Origin: Gemmatimonadota bacterium
GTDB lineage: Bacteria; Gemmatimonadota; Gemmatimonadetes; Longimicrobiales; Gaopeijiaceae
Length of the DNA stretch: 36,453 nucleotides
NCBI GenBank assembly: GCA_028875075.1
Contig: JAPPGF010000009.1
Location: 150,492 to 186,944 of the forward strand
Direction: 5' to 3'
Both the position numbers and the translations under genes were made by a program. The notes under the pieces were generated by a model that saw only the letters and a program-made list of their open reading frames with translations, did not search any database and was not told the DNA's origin. The first letter of the stretch is position 1; every line of letters begins with the position of its first letter. Below, one piece after another: positions 26,968 through 36,361 of the stretch.

Positions 26968-29688
26968 GTGATTGTCCCAGCCATCCGTATCGCAGGCGTA
27001 CTGCCGATCCTTCTCGCCACCGCCCAGGGCATAGCCGGGCAGGCGCGCCTCGAGGCAATCACCACGCCCGAGGCTGCCCTGGGCTTCGAGCTGGGGGCGG
27101 ACTACCAACTCGCCACCTACACTCAGCTCTCGGCGTACTGGGAGCGGCTGGCCAGCGAGTCCGATCGCATGGCGCTTGATACGATCGGGTTCTCCGAGGC
27201 GGGCCGTCCACAGCTCATGGCCATACTCACGTCGGCCGAGAACCACTCGGCCCTCGGGCGCTACCGGGAGATCTCCGCCCGCTTGGCCCGGGCCGAAGGG
27301 GTGGACGAAGAGCAAGCCCGGCGGCTGGCCGAGGAAGGTCGCGCGGTGGTCTGGATCGACGGGGGGCTCCACGCCGACGAGGTGCTCAGCGCACAGCAGC
27401 TCATGCGCCTTGTCTACGACATGGTGAGCCTCACCGACCGGGAGACCGAACGCTTCCTCGCCGACGTGATCGTGCTGGCCGTGCACGCGAACCCCGACGG
27501 CATGGAGCTGGTCAGCCGATGGTACATGCGTGCCGCCGACCCCGGCGCGCGCAGCACCGCCGGGTTGCCCGAGCTCTACCAGCGCTACGCCGGTCACGAC
27601 AACAACCGCGACTTCTTCATGGGGAACCTGGCGGAGACGCGGAACATGAACCGGGTCGCATACCGGGAGTGGTTCCCACAGATCGTGTACAACCACCACC
27701 AGACGGGCCCGCCCGGCACGGTCATGTTTTCGCCACCGTTCCGTGATCCGCCCAACTACAACATCCATCCGCTCGTGCTCGCGAGCCTCGAACAGCTAGG
27801 CGGGCAGATGCACGCCCGCTTCATCAGCGAGGACAAGCCCGGTGTGACGACGCGTTCGGGCGCGACGTACTCTACATGGTGGAACGGGGGGCTCCGTACG
27901 ACGCCGTACTTCCACAACATGATCGGCCTGCTCACCGAGACGATCGGCCACCCCACGCCTATGGCGGTCCCGTTCCTGGCGGATCGGCAGCTCGCCACAC
28001 ACGACCTGCCCATGCCCGTCGAACCCGGCGTGTGGCATTTCAGCCGCTCGATCGAGTACTCGCAGACCGCGAACCGGGCCGTTCTCGACTTCGCCTCCAG
28101 AAACCGCGAGGTGCTGCTGCTGAACATCTGGAAGATGGGCCGGGACGCGATCGAGCGAGGCAGGCGCGACTCGTGGATCAACACGCCGCGGGAGATCTAT
28201 GAGGCGGAGCGTGTGCTAGCGGGGCCCGGCACGCACGCGGACTTCGAGCGCTTGCTGCGCCGTAGCGAGGACAGGGAGCCGCGCGGCTACGTGATCCCTG
28301 CCAGCCAGGCGGATTTCGCCACCGCGAGGAAGATGGTCGACGCGCTGCTCGGAAACGGCGTGAGCGTGCACCGCGCCCTGCACCCCTTCGCCGTGGGCGA
28401 CGTGACGTATCCGGAGGGATCGTTCGTGGTGCGCACCGACCAGGCGTTCGCGGCCCACGTCTTCGACATGTTCGAGCCGCAGCAGCACCCCGACGACTTC
28501 GCCTATCCGGGCGGTCCGCCGATCCCGCCGTACGACCTGACCGGCTGGACGCTGGCCTTGCAGATGGGCGTCGAGTTCGACCGCATCCTCGAGGGACTGC
28601 CCGATCCCGACGAGGCCTCGCTCGAGCCCGTCTCCGGGGAGGCACTGCCACACGAGCCCGGGCGCATCGAGGGCGAGACCGGCCGTCCGGGGCAGGGCGG
28701 CTTCCTGCTGGACGCCCGCGTGAGCGATGCGGTCAAGGTGGTGAACGCGCTGCTGGCCGGGGGCTCCGAGGTCTACGCGGTCGAGGGGGCGGTGTCCGCG
28801 GCCGATGCGGATTACCCCGAGGGCGCGTTCTTCGTGGCCGCCGCCGCCCGCGCGCACCTTGCGGCGCTCGTCCGCGAGCACGGCGTGGAAGCACGGGCCG
28901 TCGGGCGCAGACCCGCCGGAGCTGAGAGGCGGCTCCGGACGGTCCGAGTCGGGCTCTACGACGAGTACGGCGGATCGATGCCGTCGGGCTGGACGCGCCT
29001 CGTGCTCGAGCGCTTCGGCTTCGATTTCTCCGTCGTCTTCCCGCCCGAGCTGGACGCCGGCGGCCTCGACGAGCGCTACGACGTCCTGATCTTCCCGAGC
29101 GGAGCGATCCCCGAGCCGGGCCGACCCGCCGCCGCGCCCGCGCCTCCTGCGGACATTCCTGAGGAGTACCGGGACCGCTTCGGCCGTGTCACGGCCGAGC
29201 GCACGATCCCCGCCGTGTTGGAGTTCGTGCGCCGGGGCGGCACGGTGATCGCGGTCGGCACGTCGACCAGCCTGGCTCAGCACGCCGGGCTGCCCGTAAT
29301 GAACCACCTGGTAGACGCCGACGGCCAGCCTTGGCCGCCGAGCGAGTACTACGTTCCGGGCTCCCTCCTCGAGGTCGGGCTGCAGGGCGGCGGCCCCGTT
29401 GTGCATGGTCTGGGCGAGCGGCTCACGGTCGTGTTCAACAGGAGCCCGGTGCTGCGGGTGGAGCCCGACGCGGAGGACGTGCGCGTGCTCGGCCGCTACG
29501 GGGCGAGCCCCCTCCAGAGCGGATGGGCGTGGGGGCAGGAAAAGCTGGAGGGCGGGATCGCGCTGGCCGAAGCCGCGCTCGGGCGAGGCACGCTCTTCCT
29601 CTTCACGCCCGAGATCACGTTTCGCGCTCAATCCCACGGAACCTTCCCGCTGCTCTTCAACGCCATCTATCGCGCCGGCGCGGAATGA
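26968..29688 (+). CDS. Secreted M14 zinc carboxypeptidase, large form
   Basis: This 906-residue protein has a signal peptide (about 1-25) and an M14 carboxypeptidase domain: zinc ligands H135 and E138 (GLHADE), NNR at 212-214, HH at 243-244 (one the third zinc ligand) and probably E324 (LLTETIGHP) as general base. The long C-terminal half includes a segment from about 645 (VRVGLYDEYGGSMPSGW) to LIFPSGAI that looks like a class I glutamine amidotransferase or DJ-1-like domain. Such very long M14 proteins are frequent in Gemmatimonadota and Acidobacteria and probably degrade external peptides. The start is a GTG. Its TGA overlaps the ATG of mlaE. Confidence 0.88.
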   Translation: MIVPAIRIAGVLPILLATAQGIAGQARLEAITTPEAALGFELGADYQLATYTQLSAYWERLASESDRMALDTIGFSEAGRPQLMAILTSAENHSALGRYREISARLARAEGVDEEQARRLAEEGRAVVWIDGGLHADEVLSAQQLMRLVYDMVSLTDRETERFLADVIVLAVHANPDGMELVSRWYMRAADPGARSTAGLPELYQRYAGHDNNRDFFMGNLAETRNMNRVAYREWFPQIVYNHHQTGPPGTVMFSPPFRDPPNYNIHPLVLASLEQLGGQMHARFISEDKPGVTTRSGATYSTWWNGGLRTTPYFHNMIGLLTETIGHPTPMAVPFLADRQLATHDLPMPVEPGVWHFSRSIEYSQTANRAVLDFASRNREVLLLNIWKMGRDAIERGRRDSWINTPREIYEAERVLAGPGTHADFERLLRRSEDREPRGYVIPASQADFATARKMVDALLGNGVSVHRALHPFAVGDVTYPEGSFVVRTDQAFAAHVFDMFEPQQHPDDFAYPGGPPIPPYDLTGWTLALQMGVEFDRILEGLPDPDEASLEPVSGEALPHEPGRIEGETGRPGQGGFLLDARVSDAVKVVNALLAGGSEVYAVEGAVSAADADYPEGAFFVAAAARAHLAALVREHGVEARAVGRRPAGAERRLRTVRVGLYDEYGGSMPSGWTRLVLERFGFDFSVVFPPELDAGGLDERYDVLIFPSGAIPEPGRPAAAPAPPADIPEEYRDRFGRVTAERTIPAVLEFVRRGGTVIAVGTSTSLAQHAGLPVMNHLVDADGQPWPPSEYYVPGSLLEVGLQGGGPVVHGLGERLTVVFNRSPVLRVEPDAEDVRVLGRYGASPLQSGWAWGQEKLEGGIALAEAALGRGTLFLFTPEITFRAQSHGTFPLLFNAIYRAGAE

Positions 29689-30482
29689 ATGGGGCAGTCG
29701 CTCGGCCGGTCACGGGTTTCCTGGGTGGCTTCGGACGCGTCGGGCGCCTCGTCGTAGAACACGCCGGTGCGATGGGCCAGCTCCTCTGGTCCGCGGCGCT
29801 GGCCACGGTGCGCATGAAGGTGTCGTTCCGCGAAGTCGTCACTCAGATGTACGTGATGGGGATCCAGAGCCTGCCCATCGTGCTAGTGACCGCATCACTC
29901 GCCGGCATCGTGACGAGCCAGCAGGGCGGTTACCAGTTCCAGGGCAACCTGCCCCTGTACGTTCTGGGCAGTCTGGTCGTGCAGACCATGGTGCTGGAGA
30001 TGGGTCCCGTGCTGACGGCGGTCGTGCTCGTGGGCCGTGTCGGCGCGCGCATCACCGCCGAGCTCGGCACCATGGTCGTGTCCGAGCAGATCGATGCGTA
30101 CCACTCGTGCGGGCGCGACCCGGTCGCGATCCTCGTGGCGCCACGCGTGATCGCGGGCACTCTCGCCATGCCCCTGCTGGTCGCGATCGCGGACGTGGTC
30201 GGTATCCTGGTCGGGATGTTCGCGGCGAAACTCACGACCGGGCTGGGCTACGAGGCGTTCCTGTACGGCGCCCGCCTGTTCTGGCACTCCTGGGACCTGC
30301 TCTACTCGCTCACGAAGGCGTTCGCGTTCGGCTTCGCGATTCCGCTGATCTCGACCCACATGGGGCTGCGCACCGGGGGCGGGGCTGCCGGCGTCGGAAG
30401 CCAGACCACCGCGGCCGTCATGTTCATGACGCTCACGATTCTGGTTCTGGACGCGATGATGCCTCCTCTCATGCTCCAGTGA
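29685..30482 (+). CDS. mlaE: MlaE-type ABC transporter permease
   Basis: The 265-residue permease belongs to the MlaE/YrbE family, which moves phospholipids between inner and outer membranes, or imports lipids or sterols in other phyla. Family motifs include GIQSLPIVLVTASLAGIVTSQQ, the LGSLVVQTMVLEMGPVLTAVVLVGRVGARITAELGTM region and the DAYHSCGRDPVAILVAPRVIAG coupling stretch. Its ATG overlaps the peptidase stop in ATGA, and mlaF follows after 13 bases, so the four genes from the peptidase to mlaD are likely one transcript. Confidence 0.92.
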   Translation: MNGAVARPVTGFLGGFGRVGRLVVEHAGAMGQLLWSAALATVRMKVSFREVVTQMYVMGIQSLPIVLVTASLAGIVTSQQGGYQFQGNLPLYVLGSLVVQTMVLEMGPVLTAVVLVGRVGARITAELGTMVVSEQIDAYHSCGRDPVAILVAPRVIAGTLAMPLLVAIADVVGILVGMFAAKLTTGLGYEAFLYGARLFWHSWDLLYSLTKAFAFGFAIPLISTHMGLRTGGGAAGVGSQTTAAVMFMTLTILVLDAMMPPLMLQ

Positions 30483-30495
30483 ACTGCCGACCCCG

Positions 30496-31275
30496 ATGAT
30501 CCACTACGAAAACGTGCACAAGGCGTTCGACCTCCCTGTGCTCTCGGGCGTGACGATGTCGGTCCACGAGGGCGAGATGTTCGCGCTGTTCGGACCCTCG
30601 GGGACGGGAAAGAGCGTCCTGCTCAAGAGCACGATCGGGCTGATTCGGCCCGATCGCGGCCACGTGAGGGTGGCCGGCGAGTCGGTATTCCAAGGTGGCA
30701 AGGACACGCTGGAGCGGATCCGACGCAAGGCGGGGTACGTATTCCAGCACTCGGCGCTGTTCGACTCGCTCAACGTCCACGACAACGTGCTCATGGGCCT
30801 GCCGGAGGACGAACTTCGCGGTGAGCGCGGGGTCAGGGCGTCGCGTCGTGTCTGGGATGCACTCGAACTGGTCAACCTCGAGCCCACGCAGGTGCTCGGG
30901 AAGCTCCCGGCCGAGCTCTCGGGCGGGATGAAGAAACGCGTGGGAATCGCGCGCGCGATCGTGGGCCACCCGCAGATCCTGCTCTGGGACGAGCCCACCA
31001 CCGGGCTCGATCCCGTGAATACGGCTGCGGTTGAGCGCCTGATCATGCGCCTTTCCCGCGAGCTGGAGACCACGTCGCTGTTGGTGACGCACGACGTCGA
31101 GGGAGGATTGGAGATGTGTGACAGAGTGGCCATGCTGGATGGAGGGCTGGTGCGCTTCTGTGGCTCGCCCGAGGAGTTCCGAGAGAGTCCGGATCCCGTC
31201 GTGCAGGCGTTTGTGGACCGCGCTGCGGCCGAAGCGGCCCTGGATCTGGCCGGTGACCCGAGCGGTTTGGCATGA
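30496..31275 (+). CDS. mlaF: MlaF-type ABC transporter ATPase
   Basis: The 259-residue ATPase has Walker A GPSGTGKS (33-40), a Q-loop at Q84, the signature LSGGM (141-145), Walker B ILLWDEP (161-167) and a switch His in LLVTHD. LSGGMKKRVGIARAI is typical of the Mla/Mce ATPases rather than generic importers. The ATG lies 13 bases after mlaE with a weak ribosome binding site. Its stop overlaps the ATG of mlaD by four bases. No mlaB-like STAS gene follows, as is common outside Proteobacteria. Confidence 0.93.
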   Translation: MIHYENVHKAFDLPVLSGVTMSVHEGEMFALFGPSGTGKSVLLKSTIGLIRPDRGHVRVAGESVFQGGKDTLERIRRKAGYVFQHSALFDSLNVHDNVLMGLPEDELRGERGVRASRRVWDALELVNLEPTQVLGKLPAELSGGMKKRVGIARAIVGHPQILLWDEPTTGLDPVNTAAVERLIMRLSRELETTSLLVTHDVEGGLEMCDRVAMLDGGLVRFCGSPEEFRESPDPVVQAFVDRAAAEAALDLAGDPSGLA

Positions 31276-32213
31276 ACGGCGAGCCCGCAGGTCCGCGCGG
31301 ACCTTCCGACAGAGAGCTGCGCGAGGCCGTCCCGCAGGACGCCAAGCGGCGGGACATCCGCGTAGGGATCTTTGTGCTGCTGGGCGTTCTGGGAGTCCTG
31401 GCCACCCTCTTCCTGCTCACCGATCCGGCCACGTTGCGCGGGCGCTACCTGCTGGTCACGCGCGTCGAGGACGCGGGCGGGATCCGGCGGGGAGACCCGG
31501 TCCTCATGCGGGGCGTCAACATCGGTCGCATCCACGCGTTCTCGATGACCCAGGCGGGGCGTGTGGATATCACGATGGAGATCGAGGGGGAGTGGGACGT
31601 CCCGGTCGACTCCCATACGCAGCTGGAGGGCGCGGGCATCTTCGGGGGCCGCAACATGGTGGTCATCCGGGGCACCGCCGACGAGTCGGCGCAGCCGATG
31701 GACACGATCCTGGGCGTGGGCGACGCCGGCGACGTCATCGAGACGGCCGAGGCGCTCGGGGAGACGGCCGAGGAAGTGCTCGCACAGGTCCGCCGGACGT
31801 TGGACGAGGCCACGGTCGAATCGGTGCGCTCGAGCGCAAGCGATCTCCAGTTCCTCTTGGAGGAGCTTCGTGCGATCGCGGCCGTGCAGCGCGACCAGCT
31901 CGAGGAGCTTACCGAGAGCCTCGGCCGCTCGGCGGCCGGAGTCGAGGCGACGGGGCCCGCACTGTCCCGTATGGTCGAACGCTCCGACAGTGCGTTGGCT
32001 AGCCTGAGCCGCACGAGCACGACGCTCGATCGGGCCGCCACGTCGCTGGAGGCGGTGCTCGGCCGGATGGCGGCGGGGGAGGGGACCCTGGGTCGGCTGT
32101 CGCGGGACGACTCGCTCTACGTGAACCTCAACAGCATGGTCGCCGCGCTCGGGGCGCTCGCCGAGGACCTGCGCGAGAACCCGCGTCGATACCTGAACCT
32201 CGAGCTGTTCTAG
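31272..32213 (+). CDS. mlaD: MlaD family (MCE domain) protein
   Basis: The 313-residue protein has one N-terminal membrane helix (about 31-49), an MCE domain (about 57-136, with VEDAGGIRRGDPVLMRGVNIGRI), and a long helical region (about 155-270) rich in Glu, Leu, Arg and Ser, probably a coiled coil. MCE proteins form hexameric rings that shuttle lipids through the periplasm; the helical tail may extend the channel toward the outer membrane. It ends RRYLNLELF, a tail that resembles many bacterial MCE proteins. It is the last gene of the group; no periplasmic shuttle (MlaC) or outer-membrane partner (MlaA) is seen nearby. Confidence 0.9.
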   Translation: MNGEPAGPRGPSDRELREAVPQDAKRRDIRVGIFVLLGVLGVLATLFLLTDPATLRGRYLLVTRVEDAGGIRRGDPVLMRGVNIGRIHAFSMTQAGRVDITMEIEGEWDVPVDSHTQLEGAGIFGGRNMVVIRGTADESAQPMDTILGVGDAGDVIETAEALGETAEEVLAQVRRTLDEATVESVRSSASDLQFLLEELRAIAAVQRDQLEELTESLGRSAAGVEATGPALSRMVERSDSALASLSRTSTTLDRAATSLEAVLGRMAAGEGTLGRLSRDDSLYVNLNSMVAALGALAEDLRENPRRYLNLELF

Positions 32214-32342
32214 CGGGGTGCGGTGATCTCGACCCGGGCTTGTGCGAATCGGTCCGCGGCAAGATGACGGGCGCCCGAGACATTCCACCTGCCGCTCATG
32301 AGGTTGGACGCCGGCCGCCGCCCGTGCGGTGCCTCCAGACCT

Positions 32343-33707
32343 TCACGCCTTCGCTTTCCTGAACCTCCAACCGTACATGATGCTCCCGTAATGGTTGAAC
32401 GACCGACGTGCCTCGGGGTCGTCGAAGGGATAGTCCGCGCCGATCTGTGTCGCAGCGGCTAGCCCGCTCACAAAGCAGGTTTCCTGGCTGTTGATCAGGG
32501 TGTGGGCGCCACAATGCCACGTCCGGTTCTTTCCCTGAACGAGGCGGAACAGCGGAACGAGCAATGAGACATGGCGCACGTCGTGGACGATGTGCTGAAA
32601 CCACCACCTTCCGACGATTTTCCGTCCGTCGATTTGGCTGATCGGGTTGTAGGTCACCAGGCAGGGCTTGTCGGAGTGACCAACCCAGGGCTGTTGGTTG
32701 TGCATGATGTACGTGATTTCATAGTTGTCCGGTCTGGCCCCGTACTGTTCGATATGATTGCTCCGCGTCGTCAGAGGTTTCACTTCGTTGTCCGGAAGAA
32801 CCGAGGAGTCGGAGTGGACGATCGCGTGGTTATGGAGCTCGCTCTCGTAACGTATCGACGAGAGAATGAAGCGTTCCAACATCGTGGGTTTCCCGAGAGC
32901 CATCAGCGTCTGGTTAGCGTTGCATGCGAAGATGACCTCGTCGAACATCTCCTCTGATCCTTCCTCATCCTCGATCACGATATGCGAAGAGTGTCGGTGC
33001 ACCCTTCGGACGGGGCGGCTGAGGTATATCTTGTCCCGGAAATCCGCGGACAGGTTCTCGTAGATGTGTCTTGTCCCCTGGTCCCAGGTCTGCATGGGCG
33101 TGGCGGATTCGATGTCGAAGAACTCCAGGTATCTCGCAAAGAGAGCCGCAGGCATGTCGAACACGTTTGTCGCCATCAGGAAATTGACGAACATGGGTTT
33201 CAGGATCTTGTACCTGAAATCGCCCGAAAAACCTGCCAGATTGAGGATCGTTCCCATACTGACGTAGTTGAACGGATTGAGCGAGTTGATGAGCTTTGAC
33301 CGGGAACGACTCATCCAGCCGAACCAGTGCAGACGCCTGAGGATCCTTTGAAATTTTGCGATCTCGTGCTTTAGCTGATCTCTGATGTCGGAGTCGAAGT
33401 CGTGGGCATATAAGTGGCCACGGTACTTCACACTGTAGTTGAATCTGGTGTCGATGAGTTCGATGCCGAACTTCTCCAGCAACAACAGGATGTGCCGATA
33501 TACGGAAGGGATACAGGCGGTGACAGAAATGTCGAAGGGGATGGAGCCGCCGCTGTCCTGTGGCATGTCCGCCGTGACGGCATTCCCGCCGACCCGGTCC
33601 TGAGCCTCGAACAGCCGAAAGTCAAATCGATCAGGGTGACGGTGCAGTGCCCACGCCGCCCCTAGCCCGGATATGCCCCCGCCTACGATGGCTATGCGTC
33701 TGGGCAC
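32343..33707 (-). CDS. FAD-binding amine-oxidase-like protein (COG2907-like)
   Basis: The 454-residue protein opens with the dinucleotide-binding motif IVGGGISGLGAAWALH and FEAQDRVGGNAVT, as in flavin amine oxidases and the COG2907 group of predicted NAD/FAD-binding proteins. Further family features are WDQGTRHIYENL, VIFACNANQTL and, near the end, CGAHTLINSQETCFVSGLAAATQI for the flavin. No catalytic activity is established for this group; elsewhere it often sits with DUF1365 and cyclopropane fatty-acid synthase genes, which are absent here. The start is a GTG. The gene is visibly richer in A and T than the rest of the window, suggesting recent transfer. The Rieske gene lies upstream on the same strand. 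Confidence 0.75.
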   Translation of the reverse strand: MPRRIAIVGGGISGLGAAWALHRHPDRFDFRLFEAQDRVGGNAVTADMPQDSGGSIPFDISVTACIPSVYRHILLLLEKFGIELIDTRFNYSVKYRGHLYAHDFDSDIRDQLKHEIAKFQRILRRLHWFGWMSRSRSKLINSLNPFNYVSMGTILNLAGFSGDFRYKILKPMFVNFLMATNVFDMPAALFARYLEFFDIESATPMQTWDQGTRHIYENLSADFRDKIYLSRPVRRVHRHSSHIVIEDEEGSEEMFDEVIFACNANQTLMALGKPTMLERFILSSIRYESELHNHAIVHSDSSVLPDNEVKPLTTRSNHIEQYGARPDNYEITYIMHNQQPWVGHSDKPCLVTYNPISQIDGRKIVGRWWFQHIVHDVRHVSLLVPLFRLVQGKNRTWHCGAHTLINSQETCFVSGLAAATQIGADYPFDDPEARRSFNHYGSIMYGWRFRKAKA

Positions 33708-34081
33708 TGTCCCGTTTCTCCATCCGTACCGTGTCGCCGCTCCATGGGCCCCTGGCTAGCCCGCCGTCACACGGGGCAGCGCGAGAACGGAGGGGACGCG
33801 CGAGGGCGGCCGGAGAACTCGATCGGGCGAGCGCCCGACCCTGAGCGAAGAGGTCACTTCGCGGTCGATGGCCCGGAGGGGCTCGGTAAGTTCCTCGACC
33901 AAGTGTTAGGGCCCCTCGACGTCATGTCCGGCGCCATGGCCCTCGGGCGCGGGATCCATCGGTCGCGGTCAGCTCCGGACTGTCCGAGTTCGCTTCGGAG
34001 ACCATGAACTCGTCGACGGAGGGCGAGCGACCGGCCAACAGCCGGATTCACCCTCCCGCCACCTCAGGCCACAAGCCGGCG
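33708..34081. other. Intergenic region between the Rieske and FAD genes
   Basis: No frame resembles a protein family and no strong hairpin with a T-run was seen. Its composition is close to the rest of the window, while the following FAD gene is more A/T-rich. The gap is long enough that the two genes need not share a transcript. Confidence 0.45.
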
Positions 34082-35182
34082 CTATCCCGACAGATGGCGG
34101 GATGCAGCCTCATCCATCCGCTCGCGGAGTGGAACGCCTGTCTCCAGGCGCAGTTCCGGATAGAACTGGCGGCAATAACGGCGGTACTTCCCGATGGGGC
34201 CATCGGTCCGGCACAGCCGCGGCGGGGACTGATACCGTTTTCTTTCCCAGATGACCACATCCTGGGCGACATACCGCATTTCCTCCCGCAAGAGAATGCG
34301 GTTCATGAGCCTGTGGCGCAGCCGCATCGGCAGGAAACCCAGCCCTACGACGAATCGCCCCGGCTTGCGGATCTCGTGTGTCTGGCTGACCAGCACGACC
34401 TCGACGAGCGTGCCGTCGATCGGCGTCGCGAGCACCCACAGTCTCGCGTCCATGCCGATTGTCTGTTCGTGGAACTCGACGAAGGAATAGCCCAGTCCGT
34501 GGACATGCGTGACGGACGTGACATCGGACACGATGTCCTTCACACCGGCGATTCTCCGGACGTTCGAGAAGTTGAAGCAACTCTTCAGGTACGCCCCTTC
34601 GATCGATATCGAACCGGCTGGACACACGTCGTCATAGCCGTGCGTGTAGCCCAGGTGTTCCAGGTCCACGGAGTTCTCCGTCGTTTCCTGCGGGTGGCCC
34701 CGGAAGCGGAATGCGTGCGATCGCAGCCCGGACCATTCCGCACCGGCGGGAGGCTCAGGCGGAAGCTCCCACTGCGGCGCCCGCCCGCCCGCTCCCCACC
34801 AGGCGAAGACCATGCCGAGGATTTCTCTGGTCTCGTAGAGCTTCAGTCTCGCGGCCTTGGGAGCCGGGGCGTTGGGGGTAGCGACACATTGGCCGGTCGT
34901 GTCGAACCGGAACCCGTGAAATGGACAGACGAGGCAACCGTCCCGCACAACGCCGCCGACCGTGGGTCCCATGTGCGAGCCCAGGTGCGGGCAGAACGCG
35001 CCCGCGACGCAGATGCGGCCGTCGTCGTCGCACCAGGCGACGATTTCTTCACCCAGCCAGGTCCTCTCGACCAGTTTCTCCCGGGCGAGAGACTTGCGGG
35101 TGGCCACGAAATACCACCCTTCGGGGAACGGCTGGAGTCCCTCCAGAGGACCCAATCCGCGGGCGTTCATACGTTCGGTCAT
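34082..35182 (-). CDS. Rieske non-heme iron oxygenase
   Basis: This 366-residue oxygenase has a Rieske [2Fe-2S] site (C64, H66 in CPHLGSHMG; C86, H89 in CPFHGF) and a mononuclear iron site with the full N170-x2-D173-x2-H176-x4-H181 pattern (ENSVDLEHLGYTH). The layout, GWYFVA near the start and the short domain set, resembles the branch with 3-ketosteroid 9-alpha-hydroxylase KshA and the cholesterol desaturase DAF-36/Neverland, so a steroid-like or other bulky ring substrate is plausible but not shown. A ferredoxin reductase partner is not seen nearby. The start is an ATG at 35182, or 35170. Confidence 0.85.
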   Translation of the reverse strand: MTERMNARGLGPLEGLQPFPEGWYFVATRKSLAREKLVERTWLGEEIVAWCDDDGRICVAGAFCPHLGSHMGPTVGGVVRDGCLVCPFHGFRFDTTGQCVATPNAPAPKAARLKLYETREILGMVFAWWGAGGRAPQWELPPEPPAGAEWSGLRSHAFRFRGHPQETTENSVDLEHLGYTHGYDDVCPAGSISIEGAYLKSCFNFSNVRRIAGVKDIVSDVTSVTHVHGLGYSFVEFHEQTIGMDARLWVLATPIDGTLVEVVLVSQTHEIRKPGRFVVGLGFLPMRLRHRLMNRILLREEMRYVAQDVVIWERKRYQSPPRLCRTDGPIGKYRRYCRQFYPELRLETGVPLRERMDEAASRHLSG

Positions 35183-35309
35183 GTGTCTGAATCCCGCCTC
35201 TCTTCCCGCGCCGGGAGGAGAGCAAGTCCAATGTCACGGCCCTAGCACGGGCCTCGATTCCCGGGCGGCCGAGGCACTGGTCGTCCTGCGTTTCCGGACT
35301 ACCTGGGGA

Positions 35310-36050
35310 CTATTCGTCGCCCTCCAGTTCCGCCAACACCTCCAGCACCTCCTGGTGGATGAACTCCTCGTGCGCACTCCGCACCGGGATCTCGGCCGCC
35401 CTCGACAACAACTCCTTGGCACGGTCCTGACCGCCCTCGCGATCGAGCTCGGGCAGTCTCCTTGCGTACTCCAACAGCGCGATCCTCGAATCCGGTGCCA
35501 GTTCGAGTGCCCGCTCGTAATGGGTCACGGCGTTGTCCCGGTTGCCCCCGTACATCCACCGGGCGACGCGCCCGGCACTAGCGATATCGGCGTGCCAGCC
35601 TCCGAGGCCCACGTACGCCTCAGCGAATTCGGGGTCGGCGGCGAGCGTAGCGTAGAGCAGACCACGGACCTTGCCCGCGAGGCCTTGGCGAAGCGCCGTC
35701 AGCGTACCGACGCTCTGCGCGTATCGGCCAACAGCGTGGGCCGACTGGTAATGTGCTTCGGGATTGGCGGAATCGGCTTGCACGGCAGCCTCTCCGAGCT
35801 CCATGGCACGCTCGAAGAACTCGGTCCGCTCATCCTCGACCGCCAGATGGTGGCCATAAACCGCGAGCGACTGCGCGGCCAGAGCGTAGCCTCCGGAGGT
35901 TTCGAGCGCTTCCGCGAGATCCGCCGCCTCCAGAAAACGGCCTTCCTCGAAAGCGGTCCTGGCGTCCTCGATTGACTGTGCACGCGCTTCGGCGGCCAGC
36001 AACGCCAAGCCACCGATCGTGGCCAGTCGTACGCGTCCCGCGAGCGTCAT
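35310..36050 (-). CDS. Secreted TPR-repeat protein
   Basis: The 246-residue protein has a signal peptide (about 1-25, ending AEARAQ) and several helical TPR-like repeats, for example ARTAFEEGRFLEAADLAEALE (30-50), AMELGEAAVQADSANPEAHY and AVTHYERALELAPDSRIALLEYARRL. It is acidic toward the C-terminus. TPR proteins in the periplasm usually act as scaffolds or in envelope assembly; no specific role can be read. A strong ribosome binding site (GGGAGGAGCC) precedes the ATG at 36050. Confidence 0.82.
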   Translation of the reverse strand: MTLAGRVRLATIGGLALLAAEARAQSIEDARTAFEEGRFLEAADLAEALETSGGYALAAQSLAVYGHHLAVEDERTEFFERAMELGEAAVQADSANPEAHYQSAHAVGRYAQSVGTLTALRQGLAGKVRGLLYATLAADPEFAEAYVGLGGWHADIASAGRVARWMYGGNRDNAVTHYERALELAPDSRIALLEYARRLPELDREGGQDRAKELLSRAAEIPVRSAHEEFIHQEVLEVLAELEGDE

Positions 36051-36361
36051 CTTGGCTCCTCCCCCGGTTCACGCCACTGCGAGGGACCCTGCAGGCGGCT
36101 GCAGACACCCGGACCCGGTTCCGGCCCGACTCGCCGGCGCCGCAGGAACGCCAACTTCGCTTCGCGCGTGCCATCATTCAATTCCACTCGTGATGGACCG
36201 CACGATCTCGCGCCCCAAACTTCGCGCCGGGAATCCATCTCCGCCAGACAGGCGGTCGGCGGCGCGCCGGGCGAGGCGGGGTTCGGGCGGAAAGCGACCG
36301 GACGCCCGGACCGCAACGCCGACTAGGCAGCCCTCACGGCCAGGCAGCGGGGACGATTTTT
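36051..36361. other. Intergenic region with a short hairpin
   Basis: CTGCAG occurs twice around GCGG at 36089-36104 and can form a 6-bp hairpin just upstream of the TPR gene. On the plus strand a T6 run at 36357-36362 lies at the end of the next gene's stop region, but it is not preceded by a stable stem in the right orientation. No gene was recognised. Confidence 0.4.

Noticed and set aside
34004..35245. Plus-strand frame opposite the Rieske gene
   Set aside because: It is a mirror of the Rieske coding strand with no motif of its own.
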